DNA of 64,000 nucleotides from Xanthomonas pisi DSM 18956 (GCF_001010415.1 NZ_JPLE01000013.1:1-64000); one strand, 5' to 3'. Numbered from the stretch's first letter, positions 50,718 through 60,711 are shown. Numbers and translations: made by a program. The notes: generated by a model not told the origin, from the letters alone.

Positions 50718-51125
50718 TCAGGCCTGCAGCCGGGACCGCAAACCACGCACGTCCGCTTGCCAGTCGTCGAAGGCATCGGTGTCCTCCCACAGCTCGCGCA
50801 ACTCCGAGGTTGGTCCAAGAATGCGATCGATCGCCTGCGCAGCGTCGCTGGCCAGCCGGGCGTCAGGGAGCGGCTTCACCCTTGCGATCCATTCCACGAC
50901 ATCCGGCTCATCCAGCGCCTGCGCTGTCGGGCGTCCCAAGGCTGCAACGATCACCTCGATGGCAGCCAACGCAGTCGTTGCATCGGTCGCATCCACAGCG
51001 CTGTCGGCAGCAAGCACTGCTGCAACTGCCTCGCGAACGAGCGACAAGTCGCCAGCCGCGGTGAGGTCACAGACCCAGTCTGCAGCCGTGTCGTTTTCAA
51101 AAGAACCGATGCCCCAGCACCCCAT
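50718..51125 (-). CDS. DUF4259 protein
   Basis: A 135-residue protein starting MGCWGIGSFENDTAADWVCD, the conserved opening of DUF4259, followed by helices rich in alanine and aspartate (LVREAVAAVLAADSAVDATD) and LREIWEDTD-like LRELWEDTDAFDDWQADV. Function of the family is unknown; many members sit near stress or toxin genes. The ATG at 51125 has GGAGAA upstream. Cytoplasmic by lack of signal or membrane segments. Confidence 0.8.
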   Translation of the reverse strand: MGCWGIGSFENDTAADWVCDLTAAGDLSLVREAVAAVLAADSAVDATDATTALAAIEVIVAALGRPTAQALDEPDVVEWIARVKPLPDARLASDAAQAIDRILGPTSELRELWEDTDAFDDWQADVRGLRSRLQA

Positions 51126-51199
51126 GAACGTTCTCCAGGTCGAATGGTTGGCAACAGACGCGTGGTGGCGTCCCGCCTGATGGATGAGCATGCCTCAGC

Positions 51200-51832
51200 T
51201 CACTGCCGCACATAGCGTAGGTGTGTGGCCGCAGGCCCGTCAAAAACCTTGTCGATACGCAATTGTGTCCCGGGCTCGCCAAGGTGTTCGAACAGACGTC
51301 GTCCGCCGCCGAAGAGGACCGGTGCCAACGCAATCTCCAGCTCGTCGACAACGCCCAGGGTCAGATACTGCTGGATCACAGCCGCGCCACCGGCAATACG
51401 GACATCACGGCTGCCTGCCGATTCGCGAGCCAGTTCCAGCGCACGTTCCGGCCCGTCGTTGATGAAGTGGAAGGTCGTTCCGCCGGGGCGCACCCAGGGC
51501 TCGCGTTTCTCGTGGGTCAGTACGTAGACCGGTGTGTGAAACGGGGCCTCCTCTGGCCACGCAACCTCGCCTTGGTCGAACATTCGCTTGCCCATGATGT
51601 TGGCGCCGATGCGTGCGAAGGTGCTGCGGACCATGTCGTTGACCGGGCCGGTCGTACCGCCCGATGCAAGCTTGAGGACGTTCTGGCGAAAGGACTGCGA
51701 TGTGATCAGCCAACCCATCATCGCACCCCATTTGGCTCCCCAGTTATTGTACTCGGGGTCGTCCATGGTCATGCCCTCCGGCGCCATGTAGCCATCAAGG
51801 CTCAGGCCGATACTGACGAATACCTTGCTCAT
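51200..51832 (-). CDS. Dihydrofolate reductase-fold (RibD C-terminal) protein
   Basis: A 210-residue protein of the RibD C-terminal/DHFR superfamily: KVFVSIGLSLDGYMAPEGMT at the start, GANIMGKRMFDQGE, YVLTHEKREPW and DVRIAGGAAVIQQYL, LAPVLFGGGRRLFEHLG. Such YyaP/YwjB-like proteins use NADPH, but the substrate is not known. Gene order and direction match the DUF4259 and DUF1801 neighbours; the gaps of 74 and 201 bases allow cotranscription. Confidence 0.87.
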   Translation of the reverse strand: MSKVFVSIGLSLDGYMAPEGMTMDDPEYNNWGAKWGAMMGWLITSQSFRQNVLKLASGGTTGPVNDMVRSTFARIGANIMGKRMFDQGEVAWPEEAPFHTPVYVLTHEKREPWVRPGGTTFHFINDGPERALELARESAGSRDVRIAGGAAVIQQYLTLGVVDELEIALAPVLFGGGRRLFEHLGEPGTQLRIDKVFDGPAATHLRYVRQ

Positions 51833-52033
51833 GGTTTCACCTCTCAGATGCCTGTGTATCGCCGACCGTCGGACGTCAGCCTGCGCGCGAGGCGACGCCG
51901 GCTTGAATGCGTGCTTAGCCCCGCGGTTGGCGGGGATGAATTGCGAACCTCACGCCCTGGCGAGGCGATCGTTGCCACGTGTTCGCGCGCAGCCGTGCCG
52001 CACCGATTCGCGCCCGTCCGCCCATGCGGCTGG

Positions 52034-52429
52034 TCAGGCGCGATGTGCATGCCGCTTGCGATCGGCGATCGCCAACTGCAGTAGCTCGATGACGGGTGCA
52101 CTGCTGCTCGTCGAAACATCTCGAACCTTGACATGGCGTAGTGTCTTGCCGGTCCCTTGCATGATGCCGTGCGGATCCGCAAGCGAGGTGCCATGATAGA
52201 AGCCCAGGTTGACGTAGGCGTCGTGGACCGAGATGTAGGCATAGTGCTCGGTCATCTTCCTGGGGCCAATGCCGAAGCTGATGATTTTGAGTTTTGGCCA
52301 TGCAAGCTCGACAACCTCGCTGTGCAGCGAAACGATCGTGCGGCGCAACGACTCGCAAACCAGGCGCGGCTCCGGTTTTGCAATGGACAGGATGTCGTCG
52401 AACGTTGCGAGTGTCTTGGTGGTCGCCAT
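52034..52429 (-). CDS. DUF1801 (YdhG/YjbR-like fold) protein
   Basis: A 131-residue single-domain protein: RLVCESLRRTIVSLHSEVVE, AWPKLKIISFGIGPRKMTEH, YAYISVHDAYVNLGFYHGTS and RHVKVRDVSTSSSAPVIELL, which is the DUF1801 pattern. The family has a compact alpha/beta fold with unknown function. The start at 52429 is chosen inside a much longer open frame that is otherwise a shadow. No signal peptide. Confidence 0.82.
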   Translation of the reverse strand: MATTKTLATFDDILSIAKPEPRLVCESLRRTIVSLHSEVVELAWPKLKIISFGIGPRKMTEHYAYISVHDAYVNLGFYHGTSLADPHGIMQGTGKTLRHVKVRDVSTSSSAPVIELLQLAIADRKRHAHRA

Positions 52430-52965
52430 GCTGCCTGCCGTGGAGTCCGAGGCCCGAGCAGGGCCGCACCGCGAAGCGGATCGGCCTGAATGAAGAATCA
52501 AAAGGCCGTGCCATCGACCGTTGGCACAGGAGCGTTGCCGACCGCCACGACCAGCGATGCGTGCGAGCATGCCACAGGCACCGGTGACGCGGTTCCGGCC
52601 AGGGAGCGTGCACGCGCGGCGGCCAGGCAATGGACACAGGAGCGCAGGGCGAGGGCGAGCCGGGAAGAGCGTCAGGGATGAAAAGGCAGTCGCGGCCGCT
52701 TTGACAAGCGGTGTGGCAGAGCCGGTTGCGAAGGCGCCGGAGGGGTGCCGAAGCGGCACGCCGGCACACGATGCCAGGCACCGCCGACTGAGGCGCGTGC
52801 GATCTACGCAATCTGCATGCAGCAAGTGACACCACCGCATCGGCATCACCATGCGCCGCAACGCAAACGCCCCGCAGGGAGCGGGGCGTTTGCGTTGCGG
52901 CACGGCAGCGTTGCAGCATGCCCAACGTTGATCTGGAGCGTGCGGCGCAGGCCGCGTGAACTGCC
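52430..52965. other. Intergenic stretch with a strong hairpin
   Basis: About 535 bases between the DUF1801 gene and the end of the porin gene on the same strand. It holds the 20-bp stem-loop at 52856-52900 (separate entry). The remainder (52430-52850) has no recognised gene or site. Confidence 0.5.
52856..52900 (-). terminator. 20-bp perfect stem-loop downstream of porin gene
   Basis: A perfect 20-bp inverted repeat (CCGCAACGCAAACGCCCCGC, loop AGGGA, GCGGGGCGTTTGCGTTGCGG), 66 bases past the porin stop. The length and perfection suggest a strong transcription terminator for the porin message; no T tract follows, so it may act as an RNA-stabilising 3' structure instead. Confidence 0.65.
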
Positions 52966-54417
52966 TCAGTAGTTGACCTGCAACTGCAACCGCAGCAGAT
53001 CGCCTTCTACCACCGGATACGGCGCAGTGGTGACATCGGTGCGCTTCATCTTCGAATACGCAAACACCAGCTCCAGCGCATCCATCGGCTGCCACTCGAC
53101 GCCGGCTTCCACTTCGTCCAGACGCATGCGCGGCGCATTGGTATCGAACTTGGAGCCGCCGCGGTAGGTCTGCCATTTCAGGTAGGGCAGCAGGGTGCCG
53201 TAATTGAAGTCGTGCTTGAACATCGCCTGCACATAACCGCCGCTCAGCGAGCGGGTACGGATACGGCGCTGCGCCACATCCAGCTCCGGGCCGCGGCCCA
53301 CTGTCCACTCGGCCTGCAGGCCGAATGGCTGCGGGTAGTAAATGACGTGCGCGGCTACGCGCTGGTCGGTATAGCCATTGGGGTCGGTGATGGCCGGGGT
53401 GAAACTGCGGCCGCCGATGTTCACCGCCGCAGCGGTCGGCACGAAGCGCCCGCTGTACGCATCGGCGCCCACTTCCAGGTACTGGCCATTGGCGAACTTG
53501 AACGGGTAGGTGGCATGCACCACCGCATGCATGCCGTCGTTACGCTCGGCGCGGTTGGCGCCCTGACCGTTGTACACGCCCGCGCCCAAGACACCGTAAT
53601 CGCCCGAGCCCTTCAAGCCGGATTTGACCAGGTCCTGGAAGCGGGCCTTGGCCACGGTGGGGCTGTAATAGAACACCGCACCGATATCGCGCTCGTCGCG
53701 CAGGCCCGAGTTGAGCGCATCGGCGCGATCCAGGGTGAGGCGGTTCTGGCTGGACTGCAGGTTTTCCCAGCCGTAAGGCATCTTCGACTGCCCCACACGC
53801 ACGCGGTACTCGCGCTTCTTGTCGAAGAAGATGTCGGCGTACGCATCGCGCAGCTGCGCGAAGTTGGAGGTGGTGGAACCGGTCGGCGTGCTCGCAAAAT
53901 CCGGCTGGAAATACAGCGACACGTGCTCGTTGAGATCGCCGCTCAGCACCAGGCGCGCACGCCGGATGCCCAGGCTCTGGTCGTTGCCGATGAAGCGATC
54001 GCCCGGCGCACGCAAGTCCTGCGCATCGCCGCCAATCCCCTGGTTGTAGCGGATCTGGGTGTAGCCACGCAGGCTCAGCTTGTCGTACCACTTCTTGCCG
54101 GCATCGGCCGCCTTGGCCGGTGCGGCGGCAGGCGCCGGTGCAGGGGAGGCCTGCGCGATGGCGGTATCGGCGGGCACGGTTGCGCCAGGTGCCGGTGGCA
54201 GGGCCTGCGCCGGCGCGGCAGGCATCGCCGAGGCCGGTAGCTTGCCGTTTTCGTCCACCTGCACAAAGGTGCCCAGCTTGTCACGCCCGGGCGCCGGCTC
54301 GGCGAAGATCTGCTTGGTCTTGCGGTCGACGTACAACTCCAGCTCGGCAGCCAGCGTGCTGCCGCTGGCGGTCGCGCTGAGGGCGCACAGGACGGTGGCG
54401 AGATTGCGTTTTTTCAT
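52966..54417 (-). CDS. Phosphate-selective porin O/P family (OprO/OprP)
   Basis: An outer-membrane porin of 483 residues with a signal peptide (MKKRNLATVLCALSATASGS, then TLAAE). After a short YVDRKTKQIFAEP stretch and an Ala/Pro-rich linker (about residues 60-105) comes a 16-strand barrel domain with LSLRGYTQIRYNQGIGGDAQ, RRARLVLSGDLNEHVSLYFQ and a terminal strand LLRLQLQVNY ending in an aromatic residue, as outer-membrane barrels do. OprP/O porins pass phosphate or polyphosphate. The ATG at 54417 is preferred to a GTG two codons upstream. A Pho-box-like element lies about 150 bases before it. Confidence 0.88.
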   Translation of the reverse strand: MKKRNLATVLCALSATASGSTLAAELELYVDRKTKQIFAEPAPGRDKLGTFVQVDENGKLPASAMPAAPAQALPPAPGATVPADTAIAQASPAPAPAAAPAKAADAGKKWYDKLSLRGYTQIRYNQGIGGDAQDLRAPGDRFIGNDQSLGIRRARLVLSGDLNEHVSLYFQPDFASTPTGSTTSNFAQLRDAYADIFFDKKREYRVRVGQSKMPYGWENLQSSQNRLTLDRADALNSGLRDERDIGAVFYYSPTVAKARFQDLVKSGLKGSGDYGVLGAGVYNGQGANRAERNDGMHAVVHATYPFKFANGQYLEVGADAYSGRFVPTAAAVNIGGRSFTPAITDPNGYTDQRVAAHVIYYPQPFGLQAEWTVGRGPELDVAQRRIRTRSLSGGYVQAMFKHDFNYGTLLPYLKWQTYRGGSKFDTNAPRMRLDEVEAGVEWQPMDALELVFAYSKMKRTDVTTAPYPVVEGDLLRLQLQVNY

Positions 54418-54551
54418 GGACACGGCTCGGCAAGGGAAACTGGGCGGCGGTGGCGTGGCCAGTCAGGGCGCCCTCGCAGGGGGCGCGTGCGGCCAGGCGC
54501 CGGGCACCGTCATGGCGCTCCGCACTGCTGCCGTAGCAGCGATGGGGTGCA

Positions 54552-54586
54552 GTTATATTTAGGTTTGATGTCATTTTGGTGACATC
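54552..54586 (-). promoter_or_regulatory. Pho-box-like promoter of the porin gene
   Basis: On the minus strand two 11-base direct repeats, TGTCACCAAAA (54584-54574) and TGACATCAAAC (54573-54563), fit the PhoB pattern of TGTCAT-type half-sites spaced 11 bases. A TATAAC -10-like hexamer (54557-54552) follows at the distance usual for PhoB-activated promoters. The same bases also form a GATGTCA-N6-TGACATC dyad. It agrees with a phosphate-porin function. Confidence 0.55.
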
Positions 54587-54854
54587 CGGGTCGGCAACCG
54601 ACCGGCGACTGTGTCAACCGCGTGTCCGGTAGATGTCAGTCTGGCGACGCCAGCCATGCCGAGAAGGGGGTGGGGACCCGCGACGGCGGGAGCCCGGGCC
54701 AGGCTGTCAGCCCTGATGCCTATGTGGCACGGCCGCCCAGCCCGCAGCGGGCGGCAACTGCAAAGCGACGCCATGCCCGGTCGGCACGACCGCCGTGCCC
54801 AACCAGTCCCACCGAGTGCGTCACCCGCATCGCACAGGCACTGGCCAAAAAAAA

Positions 54855-54881
54855 AACGCCATACCCGACGGGCATGGCGTT
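54855..54881 (-). terminator. Rho-independent terminator of qorB
   Basis: On the minus strand a 12-bp stem (AACGCCATGCCC with GGGTATGGCGTT, one G-U pair, three-base loop) is followed by a run of about ten T residues (54856-54847 as A on the plus strand). It is 58 bases past the qorB stop, a classic intrinsic terminator. Confidence 0.9.
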
Positions 54882-54938
54882 GGATGTCTTCGCCGCCGGC
54901 CGTTCAACGCATCGCTGCGTCTTGCGGCCGGCCCTGGC

Positions 54939-55826
<888 letters not shown>

Positions 55827-55858
55827 GTTGTGCTCCAATAGGTTTAGAGAAGAGGTTT

Positions 55859-55875
55859 GGTCTAGTATCTAGACC
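55859..55875. promoter_or_regulatory. Candidate HxlR operator between qorB and its regulator
   Basis: GGTCTAG-TAT-CTAGACC is a perfect dyad with seven-base arms, in the 135-base divergent region between qorB and the HxlR gene. HxlR/QorR-type regulators bind such short palindromes and respond to diamide or quinones through a cysteine. Assigned by symmetry and context. Confidence 0.65.
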
Positions 55876-55961
55876 TTGTGGTCAGCGAGCCTATTGTCAG
55901 GACCGCCCGGTCCTTCGCAAGGAGGCAGTTTTACTCCCCCTGGTTACTGTGAGATACCCCA

Positions 55962-56399
55962 GTGAATGCGATTGCCTTGTTCCCACCGCCGCCCTCCCTG
56001 GAAGGCCCCTTCGATGCCACCAAGTGCCCCGTGCGCGATGTGCTCGATCAGATCGGCGACAAGTGGACCTTGCTGATCCTGTTGACGCTGATCCCCGGTC
56101 CGTCCCGCTTCAGCGCCATCCAGCGCGCCGTGCCGGACATCTCCAAGCGGATGCTGACCCAGACCCTGCGCAACCTCGAGCGCAACGGCATGATCACCCG
56201 CAAGGTCTACGCCACCAAGCCGCCCAGCGTGGAATACGCACTGTCCAAGCTTGGCGTCGCCCTGCTCGGCCCGGTCTCGCAACTGCTCAACTGGGCCGGC
56301 GAAAACCATGCCGGCATCCGCGCCGCCCGCGAACGGTTCGATCGTGCGCAGCAGCCGCATGTCGCGCTGGATGCCGACGAGGCCATGGCGCAGGCGTAA
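55962..56399 (+). CDS. HxlR-family transcriptional regulator (QorR/YtfH-like)
   Basis: A 145-residue winged-helix regulator: [60 protein letters not shown] and [10 protein letters not shown] form the HxlR domain. The cysteine in TKCPVRDVL is the one that senses oxidants in QorR- and HypR-like members. The start is the GTG at 55962 (VNAIALF). It is divergent from qorB and almost certainly its repressor. Confidence 0.9.
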   Translation: MNAIALFPPPPSLEGPFDATKCPVRDVLDQIGDKWTLLILLTLIPGPSRFSAIQRAVPDISKRMLTQTLRNLERNGMITRKVYATKPPSVEYALSKLGVALLGPVSQLLNWAGENHAGIRAARERFDRAQQPHVALDADEAMAQA

Positions 56400-56819
56400 G
56401 GCGACAGTTGCCGTTGCGCTGACGGCCAGACGGCGCAGCGGGATGGCTGCCGCTGGTCTCTGCCAAGCGCGGTGACTGCCGGCTGCCGCAAAGCGTCAAG
56501 TGGCCGGCTGGGATGCGCACCGTGCTGCCAGCGCTCAGCTGCGGTGGCGCATGGCAGGGCCAAGGGCCGACTCATGGTGGCACCTGCGGCCGCAACGGCG
56601 CATCAGGGATGACCGGCGCAGGACGACGACGCTCCCGCATGCAGCAGTGTTTCATACGGAGGCGGTCAGCCGCGATTGTGTGAACGCGTACTCACAAAAT
56701 CCCGCGTCAGCTAAACGCCTGATGGCCTCGATAGCGCTCCGCAGAGCGGCAAACCCTTGCAGCGCAATGGCCACGCTTCCGGCTATCGCAACCATCGCAA
56801 ACTTCAATCGCAAGCTGGC
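56400..56819. other. Intergenic stretch before the chemotaxis operon
   Basis: These 420 bases follow the HxlR gene. No domain-bearing frame was found. A short hairpin-rich part at 56.66-56.72 kb and an AT-richer part at 56.7-56.8 kb lead into the sigma-28-like promoter listed next. Confidence 0.45.
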
Positions 56820-56846
56820 TCAAGCGCAAACCGCCGCGTCCGATAA
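56820..56846 (+). promoter_or_regulatory. Sigma-28 (FliA)-like promoter of the chemotaxis operon
   Basis: TCAA-N15-TCCGATAA (56820-56823 and 56839-56846) matches the FliA consensus TAAA-N15-GCCGATAA with two differences in the -10 and -35 boxes combined beyond the core CCGATAA. It is 33 bases upstream of the first gene of an operon whose second gene is a chemoreceptor, the usual target class of this sigma factor. Confidence 0.6.
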
Positions 56847-56878
56847 GGGCTCACCTTATCTCGCCGAGCCAATCCTCC

Positions 56879-57376
56879 ATGCCCATCTTCGGCAGCCTGT
56901 CCTCCGCGTCGCGACGCACCCTGGGCGCTGCCCTGCTCGCGCTGTGGTGCGGCTGGATCGCCGTGGCCTGGACAACCCCGCGCGCGCAGGCCGGTGATCT
57001 GGGCAGCGCCTGGGCGCAGGTCCAGGCGAGCCTGCCGGCCGCGCAGCCGGCACCGATGTTGATCGGCGTGGTGGGCGCCTGCGCCTGTACCGATCTCGCG
57101 TCCGATCGCGCCTGGGCGGTGCTCAGCGCGGCGGTGCGCGCCCGCGGCGGCCAGGTGCGGCTGCTCGACAGCCCGGCCCTGCATGGCAGCGGTTACGCGG
57201 TGTGGCTGCTCGGTGCCGACGGTCAACCGCGCTATGCCGGTCCCGCGGACGGCGGCGCGGTCTGCGGGGCTGCCGGCGCGGCGGCATGGTCGCGCTGGCT
57301 GCCTGACGTATTACGCCGCGCGACAAGTACTGCGGTGGCCTCCCCTTGTCCGTGTGCCGTGGAGTCGTTGTCATGA
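56879..57376 (+). CDS. DUF6436-like membrane-anchored protein with CxC motif
   Basis: A 165-residue protein with one N-terminal membrane segment (GAALLALWCGWIAVAW) and a small periplasmic domain. GVVGACACTD contains a C-x-C pair placed like a thioredoxin-fold active site, and YAVWLLGADGQPRYAGPADG, then GAVCG, match the DUF6436 pattern (thioredoxin-like family). It overlaps the chemoreceptor gene by four bases (ATGA), so the two are translationally coupled; a role in receptor maturation or sensing is possible. The start at 56879 has no strong ribosome site. Confidence 0.7.
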   Translation: MPIFGSLSSASRRTLGAALLALWCGWIAVAWTTPRAQAGDLGSAWAQVQASLPAAQPAPMLIGVVGACACTDLASDRAWAVLSAAVRARGGQVRLLDSPALHGSGYAVWLLGADGQPRYAGPADGGAVCGAAGAAAWSRWLPDVLRRATSTAVASPCPCAVESLS

Positions 57377-59472
57377 TCGAACTGTCCGCCTTGGCGCCGC
57401 CGACCTCCAACTACGCCACGCGTCTGGCCATCAAGGCCGACCGGTTGTTCCTGTGGCTGGCGGTGCTGCAGAGCGCAGGCTCGCTGGCATTGGCCTGGAG
57501 CCAGGGCCAATGGACCACGTTTCTGGCGGTCACGCTGCCCAGCCTGATGCTGATGGCCTGGCAAGTGCATGCAAACCCCGGCACGCGCCTGACGCGCATC
57601 ACCAATGCGCTGGTGCTGATGGCCCTGGTCGCTGCCACCATCCAGCAGGCACATGGCCTGGTGGAAATGCACTTCGGCGTCTTCGTGATCCTGGCGTTGT
57701 TGCTGTATTACCGCGACTGGCTACCGGTGGTGGTCGCCGCTGGCGCCATCGCCGTGCACCATCTTGCGTTCTCTTGGCTGCAATCGCGCGGGATGCCGGT
57801 GCAGGCCTTCACTACCGGTAGCGGCTTCGGCATCGTGCTGTTGCATGCCGGCTACGTGATCGTGGAAACCGTCTTCGTCTGCGTGATGGCCATTCAACTG
57901 CGGCGTCAGGTCGATGCGTTGGATCACGAAGCCGAGGCATTGGCGGAACTGGCCGACACCCTGGCCACCGGCGCGACCTTGCCGCCGGCCACCATGCAGC
58001 AGCGCTTCCGCAGCGGATCGCTGGCGCAAGCGCTGGTGCGGATGAGCGTGCAGGTGGAAGAACGCATCGCCCAGCAACAACGCCTATTGCTGGAAAACCG
58101 CCGCATCCGCCTGGCACTGGATGCCTCGGCGATGGCCGTGGCCATCGTCGACGGGCAGGGCACCGCCATCTACCGCAACCAATCGTTCCAGCACCTGAGC
58201 ACGCACGTCGACGCCGATGTGCTGGAGACCGCGCTGGCCGATGCGGTGCAGTTGGGGCATGCCACCGGCACCAGCAGGACGCGTGCACTGGCGGCACTGC
58301 AGCTGCAGGAAAACATCACGCCTGTGCACGACCACGACGGCAGCTCGCTGGGCGTGGTGGTGGAGTGGCAGGACCGCACCCAGGACCTGCTGCTGGAAGA
58401 GCAGCTGGCGACGGTCATCGCACAGGCAACGCGCGGCGAATTGGGAGCGCGCCTGCACGGGCATGCCAACGGCGGCACGCTCGGCCAGCTGGCCGACGGC
58501 GTCAACCGCTTTCTTGCCATTACCGACGATAGCCTGCAGGACATGCGCCAGATGCTGGCCGCGATGTCGCGCGGCGATCTGTCGCAACGCATCGATCGAC
58601 AGTGCGAAGGCGTGTTCGAGCAGATGAAGCGCGATGCCAACGCCACCGCCGATGAGCTGGCGCGCATCATTGCGCAGATCCGCAGCTCGAGTACCGCCAT
58701 CAACCAGGCCGCCGGCCACATCCTCACCCGCAACGACGCGCTGGAGCAGCAGGTGCAGCGCCAGTCGGCGACCCTGGCCCACACCGCTGCCCAGATGCAG
58801 ACGGTGCTCGCCACCATGCAGCAACATACCGCGCAGGCAGCGGATGCGGACACGCTCACCGCCGCTGCATCGGAGGCTGCGCGCAGCGGCGGCGACACCA
58901 TGCAGCAGGCGATGGGCACCATGCAGCAGATGGAGCACGCATCGCGCCGCATCCAGGACATCATCTCGGTGATCGATGGCCTTGCGTTCCAGACCAATAT
59001 CCTGGCATTGAACGCCGCCGTCGAAGCCGCACGCGCCGGCGACGAAGGCCGTGGTTTTGCCGTGGTGGCCAGCGAAGTGCGCGCGCTGGCGCTACGCTCG
59101 TCCACCGCCGCCAGCCAGATCAAGACGCTGATCGGCGAGTCGGTCACGCACATGCAGGCAGGCGTGCAGCAGGTGCGCCATGCCGGCGACGGCATGCAGC
59201 ACATCGTGGCCACCATCGGACAGGTCAGCAGCACGCTCAGCCAGATCGCCGTCGCCTCGCAACAGGAGTCCGGCAGCATCGCGCAGGTGCATCACACCCT
59301 CACCGAGGTGGATACCGACATGCGCGACGGCCTCACGCGCATGCAGGGCGCCAGCGCTGCCGCACGCGCGATGGGCGATCATGCCGCGCAGCTGGAAGAT
59401 GCGGTGAGTACGTTCGTGGCGGATGAACGCGATGCCAGCGCTGACGCGGTGCAGAGGCTGCGCGTTGCCTGA
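57373..59472 (+). CDS. Methyl-accepting chemotaxis protein with six-helix membrane sensor
   Basis: A 699-residue chemoreceptor. The first 180 residues contain about six membrane segments with short loops (LFLWLAVLQSAGSLALAW; FGVFVILALLLYY; IVLLHAGYVIVETVFVC), unlike the usual two-helix receptor with a large periplasmic domain. A PAS-like region (about 230-330) and a HAMP-like linker precede the signalling domain, whose conserved hairpin tip (LAFQTNILALNAAVEAARAG) is at about 536-560. It should signal to CheA. Ligands are likely to be sensed within the membrane or cytoplasm. It follows a FliA-like promoter. Confidence 0.88.
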   Translation: MIELSALAPPTSNYATRLAIKADRLFLWLAVLQSAGSLALAWSQGQWTTFLAVTLPSLMLMAWQVHANPGTRLTRITNALVLMALVAATIQQAHGLVEMHFGVFVILALLLYYRDWLPVVVAAGAIAVHHLAFSWLQSRGMPVQAFTTGSGFGIVLLHAGYVIVETVFVCVMAIQLRRQVDALDHEAEALAELADTLATGATLPPATMQQRFRSGSLAQALVRMSVQVEERIAQQQRLLLENRRIRLALDASAMAVAIVDGQGTAIYRNQSFQHLSTHVDADVLETALADAVQLGHATGTSRTRALAALQLQENITPVHDHDGSSLGVVVEWQDRTQDLLLEEQLATVIAQATRGELGARLHGHANGGTLGQLADGVNRFLAITDDSLQDMRQMLAAMSRGDLSQRIDRQCEGVFEQMKRDANATADELARIIAQIRSSSTAINQAAGHILTRNDALEQQVQRQSATLAHTAAQMQTVLATMQQHTAQAADADTLTAAASEAARSGGDTMQQAMGTMQQMEHASRRIQDIISVIDGLAFQTNILALNAAVEAARAGDEGRGFAVVASEVRALALRSSTAASQIKTLIGESVTHMQAGVQQVRHAGDGMQHIVATIGQVSSTLSQIAVASQQESGSIAQVHHTLTEVDTDMRDGLTRMQGASAAARAMGDHAAQLEDAVSTFVADERDASADAVQRLRVA

Positions 59473-59680
59473 CCAAGCTTGGCGCATCTTCGGCGCGTGA
59501 TCGCGCCACAGCCAATCCTGCCGGATCGTGGGAGCTGGCACCGGAGATTCAAAGCCGATGGTGCAACCACTGCCTTTGGGCGGCCGGCTCGCGGAAACGG
59601 ACCAGTGGCAATGGTCGGTGCTGTCAGACCCTGCCGCAACGCGGATGTGCCAGCGCAGGCATGGTGCCGACGTTGGCCGA

Positions 59681-60058
59681 TTACCTGCGCAGCTCTCGTA
59701 GCTTGCCAATGAACCAGGACTGGCTCGACACCGGCGCCGCGGTGCCGCAACGCACCTGATACGGCTTGCCCGACATGCTGCTCTTGGTGGCGGCAAGCTC
59801 GATGAACGACTCGGTGGAGGTCACCAGCCCCTTCTTCTGCAGGTACTCGTACTTGCGCTGCAAGTGTTCGCTGGCTTTGGGCGCCGCGTACCAGGACCCG
59901 TTGCGAGAGAACTCGCAGTTGGATTGCGCAAGGACCTTGAAAAGCTGACCGACCTCACGCGTGGTGGCCGGCGAAACCCCTTGGGCAGATGCAGAGGCAT
60001 GTGCACCGAGCATGAGGACAGCGAGCATGGGTAGGGCAAGAAAAGCGTTAGCGTTCAT
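59681..60058 (-). CDS. Secreted DUF5329 protein
   Basis: A 125-residue exported protein: signal peptide (NAFLALPMLAVLMLGAHASA, then SAQG) followed by LFKVLAQSNCEFSRNGSWYA, HLQRKYEYLQKKGLVTSTES, KSSMSGKPYQVRCGTAAPVS, the DUF5329 pattern with two cysteines. Function unknown. The ATG at 60058 is chosen because it begins the signal peptide; the longer frame is not needed. Convergent with the chemoreceptor gene. Confidence 0.82.
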   Translation of the reverse strand: MNANAFLALPMLAVLMLGAHASASAQGVSPATTREVGQLFKVLAQSNCEFSRNGSWYAAPKASEHLQRKYEYLQKKGLVTSTESFIELAATKSSMSGKPYQVRCGTAAPVSSQSWFIGKLRELRR

Positions 60059-60247
60059 CGACCGGATGGTAACGCATGACATCACCCTTCCCGCTAGCTT
60101 CCGGATCGCTTGCCGCGATAGCCGCGATAGCTGGGCAAGCGTAATCCGTGAGGCACTTCACCGCGGCCATCAGGCAGTATCGACATCGGCCCCGGCGACA
60201 ACCCACGGTAGGCGGCGCGGCATGACGCATATCGCGCCATGCAGGCG

Positions 60248-60436
60248 TCAGATGGCACCACGCCGACGCGCCCAGGCAATGCCGAACACGGAGCCAAGCG
60301 ACAGCCCCAGGCCGAGGCCCTGAGGCAGGTTGCCCATTGCGGCCCCGAGGGCCGCCCCCAGGCCTGCACCGATGACAATGCTGGTGCCGACCAACCTGGA
60401 ATAGAGCTTGGTATCTGCTGGCTTCAACATGAGCAT
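60248..60436 (-). CDS. Small glycine-zipper membrane protein
   Basis: A 62-residue protein with two glycine-rich membrane segments (SIVIGAGLGAALGAAMGNLP and GLGLGLSLGSVFGIAWARRR), a pattern of small helical membrane proteins found in many bacteria. The start may be the ATG at 60436 or 60430. No family beyond this description is recognised. Confidence 0.55.
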   Translation of the reverse strand: MLMLKPADTKLYSRLVGTSIVIGAGLGAALGAAMGNLPQGLGLGLSLGSVFGIAWARRRGAI

Positions 60437-60711
60437 TTCTTCGTTGATGGTTGAACCGAGCCACCTGGCGATTGCGTTGCGCAGCCGGGAACTGACGCGC
60501 ACTACGCGTACTGATCTTAATGTCTTAGGCGCGCGTTGCAACTCCGGAGCCCCGCGCTGCGTAGCGGAAGCGTGACATCACGCCAACAAACAAGGCTGAT
60601 TTTCTGCCCTTGAGACGTCAATGCATGCGCTGCTCAAACGCCTTCGGACTCGTTATCAAAGCATTGCGTTGCGACCTGGGACAGATCAGCGGCAACGCAA
60701 CGATGGAGTCA

